From CBDAPE01 sp965198325 (GTDB taxonomy: Bacteria; Pseudomonadota; Alphaproteobacteria; UBA828; JAPUJA01), in contig CBDAPE010000014.1 in assembly GCA_965198325.1 (NCBI GenBank), forward strand, positions 124,001 through 188,000: DNA of 64,000 nt, given 5' to 3'. Below are positions 1 through 8,834 of the stretch, piece by piece. The notes under the pieces are model-generated. The model was not told the origin of the DNA and made no database searches. It worked only from the letters and a program-made list of their open reading frames with translations. Made by a program: the position numbers and the translations under genes. Position 1 is the stretch's first letter. Each line of letters begins with the position of its first letter.

Positions 1-153
1 GCCCGGCGCATCCTGTCAACGGGGCCCGCCCGCGCGCGCGGATTTGGACTTGGTCCCGGGCCGAACCGACGCTAAGCTATTGCATCATCTGCGATCGTTG
101 GGCTAGTAGTCCGGGCGATTTCACAAGAATAACGCACTTAGGGAGAGGAACTG
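1..153. other. Leader region before the first gene
   Basis: I see no coding sequence here that I can support. The last 15 bases before the first gene hold a strong ribosome binding site (gggagaggaa, 140-149). A promoter for the solute-binding protein may lie in this stretch, but no convincing -35/-10 pair was found. The gene may equally be the last one of an operon that starts outside the window. Confidence 0.4.
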
Positions 154-1566
154 ATGACAATTCTGAGGAACACGTCCGTCCGCTGGCTGGCGGGGCTTGC
201 CGTTGCGGCAGCCGTTGGTCTGGGTGGCGGGCTCGTCGCGGGCGAGGCGAAAGCCTGGTCGCTCAAGGAGGCTTCGGCGCCCTACGCGGGCACCGAGATG
301 AACTTCATCTGCCAGGCCTACACGCCGTGCTACTCGATCCAGACGCTGACGCCCGAGTTCGAGGAGATTACGGGAATCAAGATCAACTGGGAGCTCACCG
401 ATCTCGATACGTCGGGCAAGAAGGGCATGACCGACGTCATCACCGGCGGCGGCTTCTACGACATCGTCGAGGTGCAGGGCTTCACCAGCGCGCTGTGGGC
501 GATCCAGGAGCTGGGCACGGACTACGGGCCTTACTACAACGATTCCGCGCTGCGCGATCCGAATTTCTCGATCGACGACATCATCCCGGAGCTCAATCAG
601 ATGAATTGCCTCTACAAGGGCAAGCAGACCTGTATGCCGAAGGAGTATTTCGTGAGCTTCGGCGTGCTGCGTAAGGACATCATCGCCCATCAGGGCGAGC
701 GCGATGCGTTCAAGGCCAAATACGGCTACGACCTGCCGCCGGCCGAAGACGTGGTCACGGTCGATACCTGGGAGCAGTGGGGCGACATGGCCGAGTTCTT
801 CACCCGCAAGGCGGGCGAGAGCCTGGTCGGCAATACGCTCGAGAACGACTTCTACGGCATCAGCGTGTCGTTCAAGCGCTATCTCACGGTGTGGTACGAC
901 TGGCACGAGGCGATGGTCGCGATGGGCGGCGAGATGTTCGACGAGAACTTCAATCTCTCGCTCAACTCGCCCGAGGGCGTGGCCGCGCTTGATTTCATGC
1001 GCGAGATGACGGCCTATGCGCCGCCGAGCTACGGCGAGTACACCTGGGACGAGCAGTATTCAGACTTCTGCCAGGGCAACACCTTCAGCGGTTGGGCCTG
1101 GGCGGACGTCGCGTTCTACCTCCAGATCGAAGAGGATTGCCCCGCGTCGGCGCACAACACGACGCACTTCCTCTATCCGGGCACCCACAACTCGATCCCC
1201 TACGCCAACGTCTGGATGATCCCCTCGACGTCCAAGAACAAGGAAGCGGCCTATCTCTGGGTCCAGTGGACGACCTTGTACGACACCCAGATGAAGACCT
1301 CCGAAGAGGGCTGGCTGCCCAACCGGCGCGACGTCTTGGCCCATCCCAAGTGGCAGGAGGATCACAAGACGGCGAGCTGGATGACGGTTCACCTCGCCGC
1401 GCTCGACGGCGGCCATCTCCGCCAGATCTACAAGCATCCGGGCAACCAGGCGCTGCTCGAGATGATGATGGAGGAGCTCTCCGCCGCGATCCACACCGAC
1501 GATTCGTCGCAAGTGATCATGGATCGGATTCAGGAACTGGCGGCCGAGTACATCACGCACGAATAA
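154..1566 (+). CDS. ABC transporter extracellular solute-binding protein (family 1-like)
   Basis: This is a 470-residue periplasmic binding protein that would deliver a small solute to an ABC importer. Residues 1-34 form a classical signal peptide: a basic start, a hydrophobic core and an AKA cleavage site before W35. The mature part looks like a family 1 (MalE-type) solute-binding protein, with aromatic-rich stretches (VWYDWHEAMVAMGG; SGWAWADVAFYL) of the kind that build a ligand pocket. The start has a good Shine-Dalgarno sequence and a rho-independent terminator follows. No permease or ATPase is in the window, so the partners must lie to the left or elsewhere. The adjoining opposite-strand cluster of amine-oxidising enzymes suggests an amine or amino-alcohol ligand, but this is inference from position only. 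Confidence 0.85.
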   Translation: MTILRNTSVRWLAGLAVAAAVGLGGGLVAGEAKAWSLKEASAPYAGTEMNFICQAYTPCYSIQTLTPEFEEITGIKINWELTDLDTSGKKGMTDVITGGGFYDIVEVQGFTSALWAIQELGTDYGPYYNDSALRDPNFSIDDIIPELNQMNCLYKGKQTCMPKEYFVSFGVLRKDIIAHQGERDAFKAKYGYDLPPAEDVVTVDTWEQWGDMAEFFTRKAGESLVGNTLENDFYGISVSFKRYLTVWYDWHEAMVAMGGEMFDENFNLSLNSPEGVAALDFMREMTAYAPPSYGEYTWDEQYSDFCQGNTFSGWAWADVAFYLQIEEDCPASAHNTTHFLYPGTHNSIPYANVWMIPSTSKNKEAAYLWVQWTTLYDTQMKTSEEGWLPNRRDVLAHPKWQEDHKTASWMTVHLAALDGGHLRQIYKHPGNQALLEMMMEELSAAIHTDDSSQVIMDRIQELAAEYITHE

Positions 1567-1599
1567 AAAATATAGCGTTATCAATAACTTATAGGGCTC

Positions 1600-1634
1600 G
1601 GTCCGGCAGAACGCCGGGCCGGTTCTTTCTTTTA
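1600..1634 (+). terminator. Rho-independent terminator after the solute-binding protein gene
   Basis: An 8-bp stem (ggtccggc 1600-1607, gccgggcc 1613-1620) with loop agaac is followed by the T-rich tract ttctttctttta. It lies 33 bases after the stop codon at 1566 and would end plus-strand transcription before the convergent amidase gene. Confidence 0.85.
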
Positions 1635-1658
1635 TAGCGGGTAATTATCGAGTGCGGC

Positions 1659-3068
1659 TCAAAGCGGCGGCCGCTCCTGCGCCCAGGGCCGGATCCGCTC
1701 CAGCGCCGCGCCGATCTTGAGCGTGGTGAGATCGTCGAAGCGCCGGCCGACGATCTGCAGGCCGGTCGGTAGGCCGTCGGCGGAAAAGCCCGAGGGCACC
1801 GAGAGGGCGGGCAGCGCCAGGGCGTTGAACTGCATGGTCATGTCCATGTTGACGTACTTGCCGTCGGGCGTCTCCTCGAGGCTCGCGAACTCGTCGTAAT
1901 CGACCGGTGGCGCGGGGATCGATTCCGTCGGGCAGAGCAGCGCGTCGCAGCGCGCAAGGATCGGCGCGAGCGCCTTCCACGCGTCCGTAAAGACGACCTC
2001 GGTTTTCATGAGATCCACGGCGCTGAGCTTGAAACCGCGCTCCATCGCCTCGACGATCACCGGCGTCATCCGGTCCCGCCATTCGTCGAGATAGTGGCCG
2101 AAATGGGCGGCCTCGAAGGCGCACCAGTAATCCCACCAGACCTCGGGAAACTCGCGGGTCCAGGGCAGCTCCACCTCCTCGATCTCGGCGCCCGCCGCCT
2201 TGAGCGCGTCCGCCGCCGCCCGGGTGTTGGCCTCCACATCCGCATTGACCGCGTAGCACCCCAGATCGATATTGAGCGCGAGACGCAGGCCCGAAAGATC
2301 CGAGGGTGTGGGGATCGGAACGGCGAGCGCGGGCGCGATGGTGTTGTGGTCCCGTTCGTCGGGGCCCTGGCAGATGTCGAGGAAGAGCGCGGCATCGTCG
2401 ATCGTGCGAGACAGGGGGCCGTGACAGAACATGGGGTCCCACTGGGTGGGCAGCCATTCGAAGGGAATTCGCCCGGAATGGGGCTTGAGACCGACGCAGC
2501 CCGAGTGAGCCGCCGGGATGCGCACCGAGCCGCCCGCGTCCGAGCCCTCGGCCAGCGGCACGCAGCCCGACGTCACCGCTGCGGCCGAGCCGCCCGAAGA
2601 GCCGCCGGGCGTGTGCTCCGGATTCCACGGGTTGCGGGTGATCCCCCACAATTCGCTGAAGGTCAGGCTCGAGAAGGCGAACTCGGGCGTCGTCGTCTTG
2701 CCAACCATGATCGCGCCCGCGTTCAGCAGGTTCGCCACCACGAGGGCATCGAAGTCGGGCACCCAGTTCTCGTAGATCGCCGAGCCGATCGTCGTGCGCT
2801 TGCCCTTGGTCGGGGTCGCGTCCTTGATCGCGATGGGAACGCCATGCAGCGGCCCGAGGTCGTCGCCCGTCGTCACCGCTGCGTCCGCCGCCCGGGCCCG
2901 CTCCAGCGCGTCCTCCGGATAGACGAAGCAGAAGCAGTTGAGCGTCGGGTTGACCTCCTCTATCCGCGCCAGGCTGTTCTCGACCAACTCGACGGACGAG
3001 ATCTCCTTGGCGCGGACCCGCGCCGCCACTTCCGTGGCCGGGGTGTAGCACAGATTGAGATCGCTCAT
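1659..3068 (-). CDS. Amidase signature family hydrolase (GatA-like)
   Basis: This 469-residue amidase hydrolyses, or transfers from, a carboxamide. The Ser-cisSer-Lys triad is complete: K82 in GVPIAIKDA, S157 in GGSSGGS and S181 in GSDAGGSVR. The length is normal for stand-alone amidases and no gatB or gatC is nearby, so a catabolic amidase is more likely than the tRNA amidotransferase subunit. The start has a strong Shine-Dalgarno (aaggaga). It is the last gene of the minus-strand cluster, 80 bp after the IMPase gene, with a GC-rich hairpin between them. Position suggests it releases ammonia or an acid from an amide intermediate of the same pathway; the substrate cannot be read from sequence. 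Confidence 0.88.
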   Translation of the reverse strand: MSDLNLCYTPATEVAARVRAKEISSVELVENSLARIEEVNPTLNCFCFVYPEDALERARAADAAVTTGDDLGPLHGVPIAIKDATPTKGKRTTIGSAIYENWVPDFDALVVANLLNAGAIMVGKTTTPEFAFSSLTFSELWGITRNPWNPEHTPGGSSGGSAAAVTSGCVPLAEGSDAGGSVRIPAAHSGCVGLKPHSGRIPFEWLPTQWDPMFCHGPLSRTIDDAALFLDICQGPDERDHNTIAPALAVPIPTPSDLSGLRLALNIDLGCYAVNADVEANTRAAADALKAAGAEIEEVELPWTREFPEVWWDYWCAFEAAHFGHYLDEWRDRMTPVIVEAMERGFKLSAVDLMKTEVVFTDAWKALAPILARCDALLCPTESIPAPPVDYDEFASLEETPDGKYVNMDMTMQFNALALPALSVPSGFSADGLPTGLQIVGRRFDDLTTLKIGAALERIRPWAQERPPL

Positions 3069-3101
3069 GGTCGGGTTCTCCTTTCGAGAGTTCAGCCGGC
3101 C

Positions 3102-3121
3102 GGCGGCCCGTCGGGGCCGCC
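3102..3121 (-). promoter_or_regulatory. GC hairpin between IMPase and amidase genes
   Basis: A perfect 8-bp inverted repeat (ggcggccc / gggccgcc) with a 4-base loop sits in the 80-bp gap between the IMPase stop and the amidase Shine-Dalgarno. There is no T tract, so it is not a standard terminator. It may stabilise an mRNA end or lower amidase expression. Confidence 0.35.
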
Positions 3122-3148
3122 GCCCTGGTTGGCAAGCAGGGCGACGGC

Positions 3149-3910
3149 CTACTCGTGCGCGTGCCGATCCCCGGCGCCAAGTAGCCGCTCGATTGGGTAG
3201 CGGCCGAGCGCGTCGCCCTCCCAGTTAGTCACAACGCCGCCCGCACCTTCGATGATCGGCAGGTAGGCGAGATAGTCGTGCGGTGCCATGGTGCCTTCCA
3301 CGACGAAATCGATCAGCCCTTCGGCGACGAACCCGGCACCGTGGGTGTAGCTGCCGTAGCCGACCGTTCCGGTCCGTCGGGCGAAGGCCAGCCAGGCGTC
3401 GTAATCGGCGGGCCGCAGATAGGCGGGCGAGGCACAGCAGACGAGCGCGCCCTTGAACGACGGACAGGCCCGGGTATTCACCGCGCGCCCGTCGCGCATC
3501 GTCGGTCGGCCTTGCGCACCGACCCAGCGCCAGCCCAGGATCGGGCTGTTGATCACCCCCAGGATCGCATGGCCTCCGTGGAGCAACGCGATCGTGGTCG
3601 TAAACATCGGGCTTGCCGTGATGAAGCCGTTGGTGCCGTCGACCGGGTCGAGCACCCAGACAAACTCCGCGCCGTCGTTCTCCGGCGGAAACTCCTCGCC
3701 CCGGATGCCGTGATCGGGATAGCGCGAAGCGATCAGCTCGCGCATCGCCGTCTCGCCCTCCTTGTCGGCGTGGGTAAAGGGCGAGCCGTCGGCTTTCCGC
3801 TCGACGGGCGCGGCCTCGGGGTTCTGGAAATAGCGGCCAATCGGCCCGGCCGCCGCGTCGGCAAGCGCACCGGCGAATTCGACGAACTCATCCGGGCAGG
3901 TCTCGTTCAT
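3149..3910 (-). CDS. Inositol monophosphatase-family phosphatase (HisN-like), copy 1
   Basis: This 253-residue Mg-dependent phosphomonoesterase belongs to the IMPase fold. The metal site is intact: the GEEFPP motif (E72/E73) and DPVDGT at 88-93 (D88, D91). A third Asp lies within the conserved C-terminal region. The start ATG overlaps the TGA of the upstream kinase gene (ATGA), so the two are translationally coupled. A kinase coupled to a phosphatase of this family occurs a second time at 22.4-24.3 kb. Families of this type act on inositol phosphate, histidinol phosphate or other small phosphate esters; the substrate here is unknown. It could be a histidinol phosphatase, but there are no his genes around it. 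Confidence 0.85.
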   Translation of the reverse strand: MNETCPDEFVEFAGALADAAAGPIGRYFQNPEAAPVERKADGSPFTHADKEGETAMRELIASRYPDHGIRGEEFPPENDGAEFVWVLDPVDGTNGFITASPMFTTTIALLHGGHAILGVINSPILGWRWVGAQGRPTMRDGRAVNTRACPSFKGALVCCASPAYLRPADYDAWLAFARRTGTVGYGSYTHGAGFVAEGLIDFVVEGTMAPHDYLAYLPIIEGAGGVVTNWEGDALGRYPIERLLGAGDRHAHE

Positions 3911-4869
3911 GCGACCTCGCGGTAGATCGCAAGGCGCTTGAGATAGCGCTCGAAATTCATGTCCGAATAGACCCGCCAGTCGAAATCGACCGGCCGGGGC
4001 GTAATCTCGGCCAGGAAGCTCCAGGTCATCTCGCGCATACAGGCGATCACCACCTGGGCCTCGAAACGCCGGCGCAGCTCATCGGTCATCGGCGCCCGGT
4101 AGTAGCTCTCAAGCAGCAGCCGGGTTTCCTCGGGCGTGGTGTCGACGACCATGCCGGTCATGCCGAGATCGAACAGGTCGGCCGAAAAGCCGGCATATTC
4201 CCAGTCGACGAGCCACAATTTCTCGCCGTCGTCGATGAAGTTCTGGGGTTGGATGTCGTTGTGGGAAAAGACGACCCGCACCGCGCCCGTCGCCTCCTCG
4301 AGTTCGTCGATCAGTCCGAAGAGGCCGGGGTAGATGTCGCGCCACTTCTCGGCCATCGTCTCGCCCGCGGCCAACCCCTGGTTGATGTACCAGCGGCTGT
4401 GGTGAAACGGCCAGAACATGAAGTTGTTGCCGTCGAGATGGCGGTGGGCGTTGTCGTGCAGACAGCGAAGCAGTTCGGCAATGCGCGTCAGGTAATGCTC
4501 GGAGCGGGCATCGGCGGGGGTCAGCACCTTGCCCTCGACGAACGCGGCGACGATCAGCCCGTCCTCGCTGTAGACCACCTCGGGCGCGATGCCGATGGCC
4601 GCGGCCGCACGATAGGCGTTGACCTCGTTTTCCCGGTAGATGCCGATATGGGGTTCGTCCTCGCCGCAGCGGATGATGTATTTCCGGCCCTCGTCCTCGA
4701 CGATCAGGTTGAGGTTGCTCAGGCCGCCGGGCTGCACCGCGGGTTCGACCGGCCCCTTCCAGAGGGGCAGCCTCTTCGTTCGCTCGATCGCCTTCTTTGC
4801 GAGTTCGCCATGGCCCTCGGCGCTTCCCATCATGCCGAAGACATCGTCGAACTCCTGCGTGTCGGTCAT
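3907..4869 (-). CDS. Choline/ethanolamine kinase-like phosphotransferase (APH family), paralogue A
   Basis: This 320-residue kinase has the APH/choline-kinase fold. The catalytic loop is HND at 203-205 with N210, and the metal-binding Asp is D222 in LVDWEYAG. Near the N-terminus it has LPLWKG followed by PGGLSN, the family's nucleotide-binding segment. The start is preceded by a strong ggaggag site. The gene follows a short DeoR-like gene and is coupled by ATGA to the IMPase gene. It is closest in motif to paralogue D at 23346-24308 (both HND-x2-PQN and WEYAG). It probably phosphorylates a small amino alcohol such as choline or ethanolamine; aminoglycoside resistance is unlikely from context. 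Confidence 0.85.
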   Translation of the reverse strand: MTDTQEFDDVFGMMGSAEGHGELAKKAIERTKRLPLWKGPVEPAVQPGGLSNLNLIVEDEGRKYIIRCGEDEPHIGIYRENEVNAYRAAAAIGIAPEVVYSEDGLIVAAFVEGKVLTPADARSEHYLTRIAELLRCLHDNAHRHLDGNNFMFWPFHHSRWYINQGLAAGETMAEKWRDIYPGLFGLIDELEEATGAVRVVFSHNDIQPQNFIDDGEKLWLVDWEYAGFSADLFDLGMTGMVVDTTPEETRLLLESYYRAPMTDELRRRFEAQVVIACMREMTWSFLAEITPRPVDFDWRVYSDMNFERYLKRLAIYREVA

Positions 4870-4909
4870 GGCCTTCTCCTCCCGGGGGCGCTTGCCGGTC
4901 CCCGGCCGA

Positions 4910-5227
4910 TCACTGAATCGTTGCCGCTGCGATCGGATCCCCGATCAGGAGGCACGCGCCTGCCCGGCCGAGCCGGGCGCGGAACGGGTCGTCGGGCGCG
5001 GCTTCGGTGATCAGTGTATCGATCCGCTCGAAGCGAAGAGCGTGCACCAGCTTGGGCAGCGCCACGCCGCCGCGGACCTGCTCGACGACGCCGTCGGCCG
5101 CAAGCTTGCGCACGTTGCGCCGGATCGTCTCGTCGGAGACGCCGAACTCCTCGGACAGCTCGCCGATCGTGCAGCGCCCGCGGATCCGCAGGACATCGAG
5201 GATCTCTTCCTGGCGGAGGCTGACCAT
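4910..5227 (-). CDS. DeoR-type HTH protein lacking the effector domain
   Basis: A 105-residue product with a DeoR N-terminal winged helix: LRQEEILDVLRIRGRCTI, then ELSEEFGVSDETIRRNVRKL and the wing EQVRGGVALP. Full DeoR regulators are about 250 residues with a C-terminal sugar-phosphate sensing domain. Here the resemblance continues only to PFRARLGR and then stops after about 17 unrelated residues. I chose the ATG at 5227 because it has gaggga upstream; a TTG six bases earlier is also possible. It lies inside the operon, 10 bp after the aminotransferase stop. It may be a decayed regulator or a stand-alone DNA-binding domain. Confidence 0.7.
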   Translation of the reverse strand: MVSLRQEEILDVLRIRGRCTIGELSEEFGVSDETIRRNVRKLAADGVVEQVRGGVALPKLVHALRFERIDTLITEAAPDDPFRARLGRAGACLLIGDPIAAATIQ

Positions 5228-5237
5228 CGCCAATCCC

Positions 5238-6632
5238 TCAGGCGGCCCGTAGCCCGTTGCGTTCGACCCAGTCGGCGGTGGCGTCGAGCGCTGTGGTGAA
5301 GCGCCTGATCATTTCCTCGATCTGTTCCGCCGTGATGATCAGGGGCGGCGAGAAGGCGAAGGTGTCGCTGGCCGCGCCCGCGCGGGTGATCAGCCCCAGC
5401 TCAAGCAGGCGCTCGACGGCATATTTCTTGACCCCGTGGTCGGCATCGAACGGCCTGCGGCTCTCCTTGTCGGCGACGATCTCGACCCCCGCCATCATGC
5501 CGACACCGCGTACGTTGCCCACCAAGGGATGATCGGCGCGCGCGCGCAGGCCGTCCTGTAAGACGGGCGCGACACGGCGGACATGACCCAGGATGTCGCG
5601 CTCCTCGAACAGCTCGACGACCCGGGTCGCCACGGCGACCGCGACCGGGTGGCCCGAGGTGGTGAATGCGTGGGCGAAGATGCCATGCTTGCGGCTTTGC
5701 TCGACCATCGCCTCCCAGATCTCCTCGCAGATCATCAGCGCCGCGATGGGCTGGTAGGCGGACGAAAGGCCCTTCGCCATCGACATCATGTGCGGCCTGA
5801 TGTCGTAGGTGTCGCAGCCGAACATGTTGCCCGTGCGCCCGAAGCCGCAGATCACCTCGTCGGCCAGCATGAGCACGTCGTAACGCTTCAGCACCGCCTG
5901 GATTTTCTCGAAATAGGTGGCGGGCGGAACGATCACGCCGCCCGCGCCCATCACCGGTTCGGCGACGAAGGCGGCGACGGTGTCGGGCCCCTCGGCCACG
6001 ATCAGCGCGTCGAGCGCGCCGGCCATGCGGGTTGCGAAGTCCTCCTCGCTCTCGCCGGGCTCGGCACGGCGGTAATAGTAGGGGTTCTCGGTGTGCAGGA
6101 TATTCGCGATCGGGAGGTCGAAATCGGCGTGCATGACCGGGATGCCCGTGAGGCTGCCGGCGGCGATGGTCAGGCCGTGAAAACCGTTGATCCGCGAAAT
6201 GATTTTCTTCTTCTCGGAGCGGCCCCGGGCGTTGTTGTAGTACCAGACGAGCTTGATCATGGTGTCGTTCGCTTCCGAGCCCGAATTGACGAGCAGGACG
6301 CGGGCCATCGGCGCGGGCGCGATCGCCTTGAGTTTCTCGGCCAGGATGCCGACGGGCTCGACGGTCTTGTCCACGAAGGCATGGTAGTAGGGCAATTTCC
6401 GGAACTGCTCGATCGCGGCCTCGATCAGCGCCTCCTCGCCGAAGCCGAGCGACGCGCACCACATGCCCGACGCGCCCTCCATGTATTCCTTGCCGGTGTC
6501 GTCGTAGACGTAGATCCCCTTGCCGTGGGTGATCATGGTGGGTGGATGCTCGGGCAAATCCGCGAGGTTCGCGAAGCAGTGCACGACCGATTCGAGGTCC
6601 CGCGCCGGCGGCGAATTGGAGTTGGTGCTCAT
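5238..6632 (-). CDS. Class III aminotransferase, SpuC-like (amine:pyruvate type)
   Basis: A 464-residue PLP-dependent aminotransferase. Visible motifs are NSGSEANDT (phosphate cup), AEPVMGAGGV, the LADEVICGFGRTG segment with the PLP ring Asp, and the Schiff-base lysine in SMAKGLSSAYQP. The pattern is that of omega-amine:pyruvate and putrescine:pyruvate aminotransferases. The start was set at 6632 (shared ATGA with the upstream aminotransferase stop; ggagg eight bases before). Its likely role is to deaminate a terminal amine to an aldehyde for the nearby aldehyde dehydrogenase. A related alternative is an amine-phosphate phospho-lyase, a subgroup of the same family known in animals, which would explain the kinases in the operon. 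Confidence 0.88.
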   Translation of the reverse strand: MSTNSNSPPARDLESVVHCFANLADLPEHPPTMITHGKGIYVYDDTGKEYMEGASGMWCASLGFGEEALIEAAIEQFRKLPYYHAFVDKTVEPVGILAEKLKAIAPAPMARVLLVNSGSEANDTMIKLVWYYNNARGRSEKKKIISRINGFHGLTIAAGSLTGIPVMHADFDLPIANILHTENPYYYRRAEPGESEEDFATRMAGALDALIVAEGPDTVAAFVAEPVMGAGGVIVPPATYFEKIQAVLKRYDVLMLADEVICGFGRTGNMFGCDTYDIRPHMMSMAKGLSSAYQPIAALMICEEIWEAMVEQSRKHGIFAHAFTTSGHPVAVAVATRVVELFEERDILGHVRRVAPVLQDGLRARADHPLVGNVRGVGMMAGVEIVADKESRRPFDADHGVKKYAVERLLELGLITRAGAASDTFAFSPPLIITAEQIEEMIRRFTTALDATADWVERNGLRAA

Positions 6633-7981
6633 GACGCGACCTCCATTGTACCTTCCTCCTTCATGGCCCGAAGGCCCGCAAGCCACGCCTCGGTGGTCTG
6701 GTCGAACTCGGCCTCGCCCATGGGTGTCGAGGTGCAGGCAAGGTGGAGGCTGTAAAACACGCCGTTGTTCAGCAGATGGAAGAACATGCGCTCTTCGCAC
6801 GCCTGGGCGGCGTCGTTCTCGGCCATGAAGGCCTTGCGGTAGCTGCCCAGCGGCTCGTCGCTCATATAGGGCTTCATCAGCGATCCCTCGCCCATCATCC
6901 GGCCGGGCATGCCGGCGATCTCGAAGGTCTCGTTGATCTGATCCCGCAGGCGCCGGGTCCTGGCGTCGAGGTCGTCGATCACACGTTGCGTCAGTATCCG
7001 CATGGCTGTGATGCCCGCGGCCATGGTCAGCGGGTTGGCGGTAAACGTCCCCGAATGGGGGCAGGCCGCCTTGCCCTTGCTGCAATCGAAGACCTGCATG
7101 ACCTCGGCGCGCCCGCAGATGGCGCCGATGGGCAGGCCGCCGCCGATGATCTTGCCGAGCGTCGTGATGTCGGGGTCGAGACCGTAAAGGGTCTGGGCGC
7201 CGCCCTCGTGCAGGCGATAGGTCACGACCTCGTCGCAGATCAGCAGAGCGCCGATCTTGCGGGTGACCTCGCGCAGCATGTCCATATAACCCCTGGTGGC
7301 GGGCACGCCGCCGCAGCGCGAGGGCACGATGTCGAACATGACACCGGCCAGCGAGCCCGCATGGGCCTCGAGGATGCGCCGGCTGTTTTCCACGTCGTTG
7401 AACGGGATCACGACGACGTCGCGCAGCATGCCTTCGGGCTCGCCCTTGGCGAAGCCAATGGGTACCGGATCGTTCGATCCCCAATTCTGGGGATCGGGAT
7501 CGAGGCTGACCTCGGCATAATCGTAGGAGCCGTGATAGACGCCCTCGCATTTCGCGATCTTGGGCCGGCCGGTATAGGCGCGGGCCGCCTTGATGGCGTT
7601 CATCACCGCCTCCGTGCCGGAATTGGCGAAGCGCACCTTCTCGATCGATTCGGTCCGCGAACAGAGGATCTCGGCGAGTTCGATTTCGAGCTCCGTGGGC
7701 ATGGTGAAACAGATCGCCTTCTCGACCTGGGCCTGCACCGCCGCGACGATCTCGGGATGGCAATGGCCGTGGATCTGCACCGTGTAGTTGTTGACGAAGT
7801 CGATCCGCTCATTGCCGTCGACATCGGTGATCCGGCAGCCGTGGGCCTTCGCCGCGAAGACCGGATAGGGCGAATAGAAGTTCAAATGTCGGGTGCTGCC
7901 GCCGGGGAGGGATTCGCAGGCGCGCTGCCAGAGTTTATGGGATTGGGAGTCGAAGTCGGGGTATGTGGTGTGGTTTGCCAT
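6629..7981 (-). CDS. Class III aminotransferase, glutamate-1-semialdehyde aminomutase-like
   Basis: A 450-residue PLP enzyme of a different class III branch from its neighbour. Motifs are FANSGTEAVMNAIKAAR, CEGVYHGSYD, LLICDEVVTYR, and the PLP lysine in TTLGKIIGGGLPIGA. It resembles HemL but the operon has no other haem genes, so a catabolic aminotransferase is favoured. The start at 7981 overlaps the SDR stop by one base (TGATG) and has a gagga site; its stop overlaps the next aminotransferase. Two different class III enzymes translated in tandem suggest two deamination steps or two amine substrates. Confidence 0.86.
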   Translation of the reverse strand: MANHTTYPDFDSQSHKLWQRACESLPGGSTRHLNFYSPYPVFAAKAHGCRITDVDGNERIDFVNNYTVQIHGHCHPEIVAAVQAQVEKAICFTMPTELEIELAEILCSRTESIEKVRFANSGTEAVMNAIKAARAYTGRPKIAKCEGVYHGSYDYAEVSLDPDPQNWGSNDPVPIGFAKGEPEGMLRDVVVIPFNDVENSRRILEAHAGSLAGVMFDIVPSRCGGVPATRGYMDMLREVTRKIGALLICDEVVTYRLHEGGAQTLYGLDPDITTLGKIIGGGLPIGAICGRAEVMQVFDCSKGKAACPHSGTFTANPLTMAAGITAMRILTQRVIDDLDARTRRLRDQINETFEIAGMPGRMMGEGSLMKPYMSDEPLGSYRKAFMAENDAAQACEERMFFHLLNNGVFYSLHLACTSTPMGEAEFDQTTEAWLAGLRAMKEEGTMEVAS

Positions 7982-8793
7982 CAGGAATCCTCGTCCATGA
8001 TAAAGCTCCGCCCGGCCGCCGCACCGCCGTCGACGGAGCAGATCGTGCCGTGGAGAAATTTCGCCGCGTCGGAGGCGAGATACATCACCGTACGCGCGAT
8101 CTCGACGGGCTCGCCGTGGCGCTTCATGGGGATGGTGGCGGCCACCTCGGCCATCATCTCTTCGCGGGACATGTCCGAGTCGCCGTAGCCCGCGTCCTGC
8201 ATCGGCGTGTCGATGTCGCCCGGGCAGATCACGTTGACCCGGATGTTCCGCTCGGCGGTCTCGAGCGCCATGCATTTGGTCATGTGGATCACCGCCGCCT
8301 TCGTGGTGCCGTAGGTGCACATCCCGGCGTAGCCCTGCAGGCCCGCGTCGGAGCCCATGTTGACGATCGAGCCCGAGCCCTGCTTGAGCATCTGGCGGAC
8401 GCTCGCGCGCGCCATGTAGAAGCTGCCGAACAGGTTCGTCTGCATGACCCCTTCAAAATCCTCGTCGGTGGTGTCGACCATCGCCGTGGTCACCACGATG
8501 CCCGCGTTGTTGAACAGGATGTCGACGCGGTCGAAACGCTCGACGGTATCGGCCACCACCTTGTCGCAGGCCGCCGATTGGGAGACGTCGGCCAGCAGCA
8601 GAACCGCCGTGCCGCCGGCGGCCTCGATCTCGGATTTCAGCGCTTCGCCGCGCTCGGCGTTGCGCCCCACCAGCATGACGCTCGCGCCATGGACCGCGAA
8701 CTGGCGCGCGGTCTCCGCGCCCAGCCCGGAGGTGGCACCCGTGATCAACGCCACCGTGCCGGCAAAGGCGTCAGGCTTGAAGATGTCTTCCAT
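7981..8793 (-). CDS. Short-chain dehydrogenase/reductase
   Basis: A 270-residue classical SDR. It has the TGATSGLG coenzyme motif near residue 16, the NNAG motif, a catalytic Ser in IVNMGSDAG, the Tyr-Lys pair in YGTTK, and PGDIDTPM after it. The arginine in LVGRNAERG suggests NADP use, with low certainty. It sits between the FAD oxidase and aminotransferase genes, so it probably oxidises an alcohol or reduces a carbonyl in that pathway. The ATG at 8793 is chosen for length; an in-frame GTG lies four codons upstream. Confidence 0.85.
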   Translation of the reverse strand: MEDIFKPDAFAGTVALITGATSGLGAETARQFAVHGASVMLVGRNAERGEALKSEIEAAGGTAVLLLADVSQSAACDKVVADTVERFDRVDILFNNAGIVVTTAMVDTTDEDFEGVMQTNLFGSFYMARASVRQMLKQGSGSIVNMGSDAGLQGYAGMCTYGTTKAAVIHMTKCMALETAERNIRVNVICPGDIDTPMQDAGYGDSDMSREEMMAEVAATIPMKRHGEPVEIARTVMYLASDAAKFLHGTICSVDGGAAAGRSFIMDEDS

Positions 8794-8834
8794 GTCGTTG
8801 TCCACTCCGTCTCGTTGTTCTTCCGCCCCGCCGC

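Noticed and set aside
6629..7981. Glutamate-1-semialdehyde aminomutase (hemL)
   Set aside because: The family resemblance is real, but the gene is coupled to catabolic genes on both sides and no haem genes are present.
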